Below are positions 1 through 5,047 of a DNA stretch of 5,047 nt, piece after piece. A program made the translations under genes and the position numbers. Numbering within the stretch: position 1 is the first letter of the stretch; the number at the start of each line of letters is the position of its first letter. Under the pieces are notes generated by a model, which saw only the letters and a list, made by a program, of their open reading frames with translations, was not told where the DNA came from and ran no database searches. The DNA comes from Gemmobacter sp. (GTDB taxonomy: Bacteria > Pseudomonadota > Alphaproteobacteria > Rhodobacterales > Rhodobacteraceae), in contig DOMY01000049.1 in assembly GCA_003509785.1 (NCBI GenBank), forward strand, positions 3,670-8,716, in the 5' to 3' direction.

Positions 1-725
1 TCCGCCGCCATGCCGCGATGTCTGTGCAGGCGCTGGAGGCCGGGGCGGCGGCGCTGCATCCCGGCACCCAGGGGCGGCTGCGGGTGGGGATCCTGCCCAC
101 GGTGGCGACCCGGTTCTTTCCGCGCGTCGTGCTGCGGTTCGGGGCCTTGCGCCCGGATATGGTGCTGGCGGTGGAAACCGGGCCGCATCACTATCTGATG
201 CGGCTGCTGCGCGAGGGCGGCATTGATCTGATGATCGGGCGATTGCCCGGGGCCTCGGAAATGGCGGGGCTGAGCTTTGATCATCTGTATGAGGAAGATG
301 TGGTGCTGGTGGGCCGGGCGGGGCACCCGCTGGCGCAGCACCCGGTGGCAGAGGCGCTGGTGCAGGCGCCGGTCATCCTGCCGCCCGCCTCGGCACTGAT
401 CCGGCCGCCGGTCGATGCCTATCTGGCTGCGCTGGGGCTGGTGGGCCTGCGGCCTGCGGTTGAAACGGTATCGCTGGCGCTGGGGCGGGGGATCTGCATC
501 GCATCGGATGCGCTGTGGTTCATTTCGCGCGGCGTGGTGATCGAAGAGCTGGACCGGGGCGTGTTGGTGGAGCTGCCCGCCGGGGCGCGGTTTCTGTCGG
601 GGGCGGTGGGCATGACGCGGCAGCAGACGGCCACGGCCCCCGGTCTGGCGGCGCTGGAACAGGTGGCGCGCGATATTGCCCGGCAGCAGGCGGCGGATCC
701 GCCCACCGGGCGGGCCGTGCCATAG
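1..725 (+). CDS. pcaQ: PcaQ-like LysR-type transcriptional regulator, C-terminal part (5' end cut by window edge)
   Basis: The reading frame is open from base 3 to the TAG at 723-725, giving 240 visible residues. The residues before the first ATG (base 18) read RRHAA and continue smoothly into it, so that ATG is internal. The roughly 70-residue winged helix-turn-helix DNA-binding domain lies upstream. The visible part begins with the linker helix (about residues 1-20). The LysR effector-binding domain follows, opening with GRLRVGILPT at 24-33 and including the segments DLMIGRLPG, LSFDHLYEE and ETVSLALGRG...ASDALWFISRGVV. This last pattern is, from family memory, typical of PcaQ, which activates protocatechuate (beta-ketoadipate) genes in response to a pathway intermediate such as beta-carboxymuconate. 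It fits PcaQ better than the related GbpR group. No pca enzyme gene is in view; these would be expected upstream, often divergent. The LysR assignment is very secure and the PcaQ subgroup is likely but unproven. Confidence 0.85.
   Translation, partial: RRHAAMSVQALEAGAAALHPGTQGRLRVGILPTVATRFFPRVVLRFGALRPDMVLAVETGPHHYLMRLLREGGIDLMIGRLPGASEMAGLSFDHLYEEDVVLVGRAGHPLAQHPVAEALVQAPVILPPASALIRPPVDAYLAALGLVGLRPAVETVSLALGRGICIASDALWFISRGVVIEELDRGVLVELPAGARFLSGAVGMTRQQTATAPGLAALEQVARDIARQQAADPPTGRAVP
699..713 (+). other. Perfect GC hairpin near the 3' end of the LysR gene
   Basis: CCGCCC at 699-704 and GGGCGG at 708-713 form a perfect six-base-pair stem with a three-base loop (ACC), just before the stop codon at 723-725. 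No T-run follows, so it is not a canonical intrinsic terminator. It could stabilise the mRNA 3' end or assist termination, or it could be chance in GC-rich sequence. Confidence 0.25.
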
Positions 726-778
726 GCTGTGGGCGCGGGGGGCGGGATGTGATAAATTCTCCTCTAACCGGATCAGGC

Positions 779-787
779 AGGGGGGTG
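779..787 (+). promoter_or_regulatory. Shine-Dalgarno-like sequence for the small ORF at 795
   Basis: AGGGGGGTG at 779-787 is close to the AGGAGGTG consensus and stands seven bases before the ATG at 795, which is normal spacing. It lies in the 69-base gap (726-794) after the LysR gene. That gap also holds a small AT-richer patch (GATAAATTCT at 751-760), which could contain a -10 element, but no convincing -35 box is visible at the right distance. The ribosome-binding sequence is the best evidence that translation starts here, ahead of rsgA. Confidence 0.4.
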
Positions 788-794
788 CGGCGGT

Positions 795-851
795 ATGGAT
801 GACAGCTGGCCCTTGCATCCGCCCGAGGCCGCAGCCATGCAGGATCAGTGA
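795..851 (+). CDS. Candidate 18-residue small ORF translationally coupled to rsgA
   Basis: The frame reads MDDSWPLHPPEAAAMQDQ and stops at TGA 849-851. An in-frame TAA at 765-767 lies upstream with no other start between, so the ATG at 795 is the only long option. It has a purine-rich ribosome-binding sequence seven bases upstream. Its stop overlaps the GTG start of rsgA in a GTGA arrangement, the classic layout for coupled translation, and the same layout is used between the two signalling genes on the other strand. The peptide is acidic and Pro/Ala-rich, with no signal peptide or membrane segment, and I do not recognise a family. It may be a leader peptide whose role is to load ribosomes for rsgA, a genuine small protein, or chance. 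It would disappear as a coupled unit if rsgA really starts at the ATG at 866. Confidence 0.4.
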   Translation: MDDSWPLHPPEAAAMQDQ

Positions 852-1876
852 CACAGGCGCCCCAGATGACATCTTTGCTGCTTGCCGGCCTTGGCTGGTC
901 TTCTTTCTTTGCCGAACAACTGGGCCCGGAGGATGCGGGCCTTGTGCCGGTGCGCATTGCGGTGGTTCACCGCTCGCGCCTGATGGCGGAAACCGGATCG
1001 GGCCAGCTGCGGCTGGGTCTGCAGGGCAATACGATGGATTTCGCTGTCGGAGACTGGGTGCTGATGGACCCGGACAGCCGGATGGCGGTGCGCAGGCTGG
1101 ACCGGCAGACCGTGCTGCGCCGCCGGACCGAAAGCGCCCATATCCCGCAGCTGATTGCCGCGAATATCGACACCCTGTTCATCGTGACCTCGTGCAACGA
1201 GGATTTCAATCCGGCGCGGCTGGAACGCTATCTGGCGCTGGCGAACGAGGCCGGGGCCAATCCGGTGATCGTGCTGACCAAGGTGGATCAGGTGGAGGAT
1301 CCGGCCCCCTATCGCGCGCAGGCGGAGGCGCTGCAGCGCGGGTTGCAGGTGGTGATGCTGAACGGGCGGGCGCCCGATGCCGCCGCGATCCTGGCGCCAT
1401 GGTGCGGGCCGGGGCAGACGGTTGCGCTTGTGGGATCTTCGGGGGTGGGGAAATCGACCCTGCTGAATACGCTGGCCGACAAGGCCCCGGAAGAGGCGCA
1501 GGCCACCGGTGGCATCCGCGAGAATGACGCCAAGGGCCGCCACACCACAACCGCGCGGTCGCTGCACGCCATTGCGGGTGGCGGATGGGTGATCGACACG
1601 CCGGGGATGCGGACCCTGCATGTCAGCGATGTGGCCGCCGGGCTGGACATGCTGTTTGCCGAGATCACCGAACTGGCGCCGCAGTGCCGGTTCCGCGATT
1701 GCACCCATGCCCATGAGCCGGGCTGTGCCGTGCAGGCCGCCGTGGCGGCGGGTGATCTGCCGGCCGCGCGTCTGGATCGCTGGCGCAAGCTGGACGAGGA
1801 AAACCGCGCCAATACCCCGGTTCAATCCGGCCCCAAGGGCAACAAGACGGTGGTGCCGCGCGGGCGCCGCCGCTGA
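848..1876 (+). CDS. rsgA: Small ribosomal subunit biogenesis GTPase RsgA (YjeQ/EngC)
   Basis: RsgA is a cytoplasmic, ribosome-stimulated GTPase that acts late in 30S subunit assembly. The 342-residue product has the full family layout: an N-terminal OB fold (about 33-90, with GDWV at 68-71), then a circularly permuted GTPase domain in the order G4-G1-G2-G3. G4 is TKVD at 144-147, the P-loop is GSSGVGKS at 196-203, the switch I segment is GRHTTT at 230-235, and G3 is DTPG at 250-253. The C-terminal zinc site C-x4-C-x-H-x5-C (Cys280, Cys285, His287, Cys293) is intact, and the tail is basic (PRGRRR). The length is usual. The GTG at 848 overlaps the stop of the upstream small ORF, and its nearest purine block (AGGA, 841-844) is only three bases away, so coupled reinitiation may drive it. 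The ATG at 866 is an alternative start without a clear Shine-Dalgarno. The G4 Asn is replaced by Thr, a variant I recall as common in alphaproteobacterial RsgA. Confidence 0.96.
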   Translation: MTQAPQMTSLLLAGLGWSSFFAEQLGPEDAGLVPVRIAVVHRSRLMAETGSGQLRLGLQGNTMDFAVGDWVLMDPDSRMAVRRLDRQTVLRRRTESAHIPQLIAANIDTLFIVTSCNEDFNPARLERYLALANEAGANPVIVLTKVDQVEDPAPYRAQAEALQRGLQVVMLNGRAPDAAAILAPWCGPGQTVALVGSSGVGKSTLLNTLADKAPEEAQATGGIRENDAKGRHTTTARSLHAIAGGGWVIDTPGMRTLHVSDVAAGLDMLFAEITELAPQCRFRDCTHAHEPGCAVQAAVAAGDLPAARLDRWRKLDEENRANTPVQSGPKGNKTVVPRGRRR

Positions 1877-1896
1877 GGCCGCAGGGCCGGGCCTTT
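1876..1896 (+). terminator. Weak candidate terminator in the convergent rsgA/cyclase junction
   Basis: AGGCC at 1876-1880 can pair with GGCCT at 1890-1894 around a nine-base loop, followed on the plus strand by only two more T bases before a C. The stem is short and the T-run poor, so an efficient intrinsic terminator is doubtful. Nothing better is seen between the two convergent stop codons (gap 1877-1895). Read from the minus strand, the same stem is followed by CAGC and has no T-run. Confidence 0.25.
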
Positions 1897-2831
1897 CAGG
1901 CGGCTTCGAATTGCTCGGCCCGGATCTGATCGCGGCCCGCCGCCTTGGCCTTGTACAGCGCGGCATCCGCGATTCTCGTCCAGTTTTCGGGCGTCATGTC
2001 GGGGTGGCTGCGGGCGGTGGCGATGCCGATGCTGATGGTGACAAAGGGGCTGACCATCGAGCGTTCATGCGGGATCTGCAGCTGGCCGATATGGTTGCGG
2101 ATCTCATGCGCCACCTCCATCGCTGTGGCGCTGTCGGCGCCGGGCAGAACGCAGGTGAATTCTTCCCCGCCATAACGTGCCGAAAAGCCCGAGGTGTTCT
2201 TGACCGCCCGGTTCAGGGCGGCGGCCACCATGCTGATGCAGCGATCCCCGGACTGGTGGCCATAGGCATCGTTGAACTGTTTGAAGAAATCTATGTCCAG
2301 CATGATGACCGACAGCCAGTCGCGCGTATCGGCCAGTTTCACGACCGCATTGGCCAGCAGCCCATCCAGATTGCGGCGGTTGTAAAGCCCGGTCAGCGCA
2401 TCTGTCACCGCCATCTTGGCCAGATGATCGCGCAGCTGTTTCAGTTCGACATGGTTGCGCACCCGGTTCTGCAGGATCACCGGCTGGATCGGTTTTGTGA
2501 CATAGTCGATCGCGCCCAGCGACAGGCCGCGGATTTCATCCTCGGTATCGCCGAGGCCGGTGGTGAAGATCACCGGCACATCGGCCAGGAGCGGATCGGC
2601 CTTGAGGATCTGGCAGACTTCGAACCCCTGCATCCCGGGCATCACCACATCCAGCAAGACCAGATCGGGCTGCACCACCCGCGCCACCTCCAGCGCCTGT
2701 TCGCCGGATGTGGCAAAACAGATCTCGTATCTGTCGCCCAGAACTTCGTTCATGATCTCGATATTCGAGATTTCGTCATCGACAATGAGGATGATTGCCT
2801 TTTCAGGGCTGAGATGGCTGGCGTTGATCAC
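1896..2831 (-). CDS. Response regulator with receiver and GGDEF domains (probable diguanylate cyclase)
   Basis: This 311-residue cytoplasmic response regulator should make cyclic-di-GMP from two GTP. The receiver domain (about 12-128) has the acidic pair Asp18-Asp19, phosphoacceptor Asp61 in LLDVVMPG, Thr91 and Lys113 (TKP), so it looks phosphorylatable. A short helical linker leads to the GGDEF domain (about 140-307), which opens with TDALTGLYNRR (143-153). It has the metal-binding DID at 179-181, the signature GGEEF at 221-225, and late motifs SIGIA and ADAALYKAKAAGRD. All point to an active cyclase. The inhibitory I-site position (RxxD in PleD, five residues before GGEEF) reads NTSG at 212-215, so classical product feedback is probably absent. 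There is no PleD-type second receiver, so it is not a PleD orthologue. The GTG start overlaps the TGA of the upstream kinase gene (GTGA), and a GGAG sequence stands eight bases before it. The kinase is its probable phosphodonor, through the Hpt domain. Confidence 0.95.
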   Translation of the reverse strand: MINASHLSPEKAIILIVDDEISNIEIMNEVLGDRYEICFATSGEQALEVARVVQPDLVLLDVVMPGMQGFEVCQILKADPLLADVPVIFTTGLGDTEDEIRGLSLGAIDYVTKPIQPVILQNRVRNHVELKQLRDHLAKMAVTDALTGLYNRRNLDGLLANAVVKLADTRDWLSVIMLDIDFFKQFNDAYGHQSGDRCISMVAAALNRAVKNTSGFSARYGGEEFTCVLPGADSATAMEVAHEIRNHIGQLQIPHERSMVSPFVTISIGIATARSHPDMTPENWTRIADAALYKAKAAGRDQIRAEQFEAA

Positions 2832-5047
2832 AGCGAAGGCTCCAGATCCGTGGTCTTTGCTGCTATCTGCAGCGCGGCGAGTTCGGCATTTGCGGTTTCG
2901 TAATCCAGCCGTTCCAGCGCCTTGTGGACGGGGTGGCTGGCGATGGCCGCCTCGTCATGGCCCATGGCCTGGGCCAGCTGGACAAAGGCGCTGCGGGCGC
3001 TGAGGCTGCGTTTCATCAGCAACCCCTGCAGCTTTTCGTGCAGGGCCAGCAGTTCGGCGGCAGGGGCCACCGGGCGTGCGGGGGCCGTGGCTGCGGTGGC
3101 CGGATCTGTGCTGGTCTGCAGGCTGCGGGCGGCGGCGATGGCGGGGGCCAGCGCGCGTTCCAGCTCTGCGATGCGCAGATCAGGGTTGGACAGATCGCCA
3201 GCCATCAAGGCGCGTTCCAGATCGGCGGCCACGCTTTGCACCTGCGGCAGTTCCAGAGAGCCTGCCAGACCTTTCAGCGTATGGCTGAGCCGGCGCGCCT
3301 CTTCCTGCCTGCCTTCGGCCAGCAGCCTGCGCAGATCCGGGCCGGCATTGGCCTGGGTTTCCCCGAAGCTGACGATCAGGCGGCGCAGCAGCGCGGCCTT
3401 GCCGTTCACCCGTTTCAGCGCGCGGTCCAGATCGAAGGGCGGCAGCTGCGCGGGCAGGGCGCCCGCCTTCGGGGCGGCAGATCCGGCGACCGGGGGCAGA
3501 AGGGTTTCTTGCACCGGGGCGCGCAGCCGGTGGTTCAGCACCTGCACCAGAATGGCCGGATCAACGGGTTTGGCGATGTGATCATCCATCCCGGCATCAA
3601 GGCATTTCTGCCGTTCTTCGGCATAGGCATGGGCCGTCATGGCGATCACTGGCAGCCTGTCGGACGACCAGAGCTGACGGATGCGTTTCGTGGCCTCGAT
3701 CCCGTCCATCACCGGCATCTGCACATCCATCAGCACGGCGGCATAGCCATCGCCCACACGGGCCACCTGATCGCAGGCTTCCTGCCCGTTTTCCGCGATA
3801 TCGACCAGCAGCCCTGCATCCGTCAGCAGTTCAGTGGCGATTTCGCGGTTGATTTCGTTATCTTCCACCAGCAGCACGCGCAGGCCCTGCAGCGGTGGCG
3901 ATACGCGGGGCAGATTGTCTTCGGGTTCTGCTTCGGGCGGTGTCGGGGCCGTATCGGGCGCAGATTTGTGGCCCTGAAACAGCTCGTTCAGGGTTTCCAG
4001 AAGGGCGCGGGGTTGCAGGGGTTTCGTCAGATAGGCGGCAATCCCGCAGCGGTCGATTTCTTCCATGAAGGTATCAGAGCCATAGCCGGTCACGATGACC
4101 ATTCTGGGCAGCTGGCGCATGGCGCGGTTGGCCTGCAGTTTGCGCACGGCCTCCAGCCCGTCCATGCCGGGCATCTTCCAGTCCAGCAGGGCCAGATCAT
4201 AGGGCCTGCCTGCGGCATCGGCAGCCTCGATGCGGGCCAGCGCCTCGGTTGCGGCATCGACCACATCGACCTGCATTGCCCATTCGGCAAAGAGTTCGAC
4301 GATGATTTCGCGCGAGGCCGGATTGTCATCCACCGCAAGGATGCGCAGGTTCTTCAGCGCGGGATCGGGTTGCAGCACGGGTTCGGCGCCCAGCTTGCCC
4401 AAGCAGATGGTAAAGCGGAAGGTGGTGCCCTGCCATTCGCGGCTGTCTACCGAGATTTCGCCGCCCATCAGCGTGACGATCTGGCGGCTGATCGCAAGGC
4501 CAAGCCCGGTGCCGCCGAATTTGCGGGTGGTGCTGCTGTCGGCCTGGGTGAAGGAGGTGAACAGCTTGGCCTGCTGTTCCGCCGACATGCCGATGCCGGT
4601 ATCGCGCACGGCGACGGCCAGAACCAGCCCGGTTTCCGTTTCGCTGGCAAGGCTGGCGCTGACGGTGATCGAGCCCTGTTCGGTGAATTTGATCGCATTG
4701 CTGAGCAGGTTGAGGATCACCTGCCCGAAGCGCAGCTCGTCGCCCAGAACGGTGCCGGGCAGCGTTTCGTCCATTTCGGTATGGATCTGCACGCCCTTGG
4801 CCTTGGCATCCGCGACCACCAGCTGCAATTGCTGTTCGATGGCGGCGCGCAGGCTGAAAGGGGTTGTTTCCAGCGTCAGCTTGCCCGCCTCGTTCTTTGA
4901 GTAATCGAGGATGTCATTGATGAGCCGCAGCAGCGAAACCCCGGCGCCGCTGATCTTGGTGACGTAATCCTCTTGCTTGTTGTTCAGGTCGGTCCGTTGC
5001 AGCAGATGGCAGAAGCCCAGAACCGCATTCAGCGGGGTGCGGATTTC
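2828..5047 (-). CDS. Hybrid sensor histidine kinase (HisKA-HATPase-REC-REC-Hpt), 5' end cut by window edge
   Basis: The frame is open from the right edge to TGA at 2830-2828, giving 739 visible residues. A TTG at 4828 could be mistaken for the start, but the 73 codons before it encode the kinase dimerisation domain. The visible protein begins EIRTPLNAVLGF, the H-box without its phosphoacceptor His, which must be the very next codon outside the window. Domains follow in order: HisKA (1 to about 62); HATPase with N-box LLSNAIKFT (N117), G1 DTGIGM (149-154) and G2 GGTGLGLAIS (178-187); receiver 1 (about 234-358; Asp240/241, phospho-Asp289, Thr320, Lys342); a Pro/Ala/Glu-rich linker (359-385); receiver 2 (about 388-508; Glu395/Asp396, phospho-Asp441, Thr471, Lys493); and Hpt (about 537-643; phospho-His589 in SHTLKG). 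A second Pro/Ala-rich linker leads to a helical C-terminal module (about 663-729). All phosphorelay residues are present. The sensor region is off-window, so the stimulus is unknown. The gene is translationally coupled to the receiver-GGDEF gene, its likely target. Confidence 0.95.
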   Translation of the reverse strand, partial: EIRTPLNAVLGFCHLLQRTDLNNKQEDYVTKISGAGVSLLRLINDILDYSKNEAGKLTLETTPFSLRAAIEQQLQLVVADAKAKGVQIHTEMDETLPGTVLGDELRFGQVILNLLSNAIKFTEQGSITVSASLASETETGLVLAVAVRDTGIGMSAEQQAKLFTSFTQADSSTTRKFGGTGLGLAISRQIVTLMGGEISVDSREWQGTTFRFTICLGKLGAEPVLQPDPALKNLRILAVDDNPASREIIVELFAEWAMQVDVVDAATEALARIEAADAAGRPYDLALLDWKMPGMDGLEAVRKLQANRAMRQLPRMVIVTGYGSDTFMEEIDRCGIAAYLTKPLQPRALLETLNELFQGHKSAPDTAPTPPEAEPEDNLPRVSPPLQGLRVLLVEDNEINREIATELLTDAGLLVDIAENGQEACDQVARVGDGYAAVLMDVQMPVMDGIEATKRIRQLWSSDRLPVIAMTAHAYAEERQKCLDAGMDDHIAKPVDPAILVQVLNHRLRAPVQETLLPPVAGSAAPKAGALPAQLPPFDLDRALKRVNGKAALLRRLIVSFGETQANAGPDLRRLLAEGRQEEARRLSHTLKGLAGSLELPQVQSVAADLERALMAGDLSNPDLRIAELERALAPAIAAARSLQTSTDPATAATAPARPVAPAAELLALHEKLQGLLMKRSLSARSAFVQLAQAMGHDEAAIASHPVHKALERLDYETANAELAALQIAAKTTDLEPSL
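2840..2844 (-). promoter_or_regulatory. Ribosome-binding site fixing the GTG start of the cyclase gene
   Basis: On the minus strand TGGAG (2844 down to 2840) precedes the GTG at 2831-2829 by eight bases and lies within the last codons of the kinase gene. Together with the GTGA stop/start overlap it supports the GTG as the real start and implies that the two genes are translated in a coupled way. Confidence 0.6.

Noticed and set aside
10..198. A 62-codon frame inside the LysR gene
   Set aside because: It is Arg/Trp/Gly/Cys-rich and out of frame with a clear effector-binding domain.
751..760. GATAAATTCT as a firm promoter -10 element
   Set aside because: It is the only AT-rich patch in the gap, but no -35-like hexamer stands 16-18 bases upstream, so it is too weak to list as a promoter.
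676..1527. A 283-codon plus-strand frame overlapping the LysR end and rsgA
   Set aside because: It is Gly/Ala/Arg-rich, lies out of frame with rsgA, has no good ribosome-binding site and shows no recognisable domain.
845..1966. A 373-codon open frame on the minus strand opposite rsgA
   Set aside because: It is Arg/Pro/His-rich low-information translation antisense to a gene with all RsgA motifs, so it is a shadow frame.
1620..2903. A 427-codon open frame on the plus strand spanning the rsgA end and the cyclase
   Set aside because: It crosses the real end of rsgA out of frame and then runs antisense to the receiver-GGDEF gene. It shows no domain pattern of its own.
2828..4828. TTG at 4828 as the start of the kinase gene
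   Set aside because: The upstream codons to the window edge stay open and encode a textbook HisKA domain, so the gene continues beyond the window.
2924..4900. A 658-codon open frame on the plus strand, antisense to the hybrid kinase
   Set aside because: It lies opposite a gene with unmistakable HATPase, receiver and Hpt motifs. Its translation is rich in Gly, Gln, His and Arg with no recognisable domain, as expected for an antisense shadow in GC-rich DNA.

Overview
The window is GC-rich and tightly packed. Codons end mostly in G or C, two genes start at GTG, and adjacent genes overlap by four bases. These traits, plus a PcaQ-type LysR regulator and an RsgA with a TKxD G4 motif, suggest an alphaproteobacterium, most likely of the Rhodobacterales (Paracoccus/Rhodobacter type). 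That placement is inference from style and protein resemblance, not from a search. No RNA gene, mobile element, CRISPR array or long non-coding stretch is visible; the longest gap between convincing genes is about 120 bases.

Left part, plus strand (1-1876). The window opens inside a LysR-type transcriptional regulator. Its DNA-binding half lies upstream, and the visible effector-binding half resembles PcaQ, the activator of protocatechuate catabolism genes. About 70 bases later comes a candidate 18-codon small gene with a purine-rich ribosome-binding sequence. Its TGA stop overlaps the GTG start of rsgA, the circularly permuted GTPase that helps mature the 30S ribosomal subunit.

Right part, minus strand (1896-5047). 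A two-gene signalling operon faces rsgA tail to tail, with only 19 bases between the stop codons. The first gene is a large hybrid histidine kinase (HisKA, HATPase, two receiver domains, Hpt and a helical C-terminal tail). It is cut by the right edge so that the first visible residue is the Glu immediately after the expected phosphoacceptor His. Its stop overlaps by four bases (GTGA) the start of a receiver-GGDEF response regulator, which looks like an active diguanylate cyclase with no RxxD product-inhibition site.

How they work together. The kinase has every module for a His-Asp-His-Asp phosphorelay, and the coupled response regulator is the obvious final acceptor. The pair therefore probably turns an unknown stimulus into cyclic-di-GMP. 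The stimulus cannot be read because the sensor region is off the window. No clearly new biological system is present. The points most worth checking are the coupled small gene before rsgA and the phosphorelay-to-diguanylate-cyclase pair.
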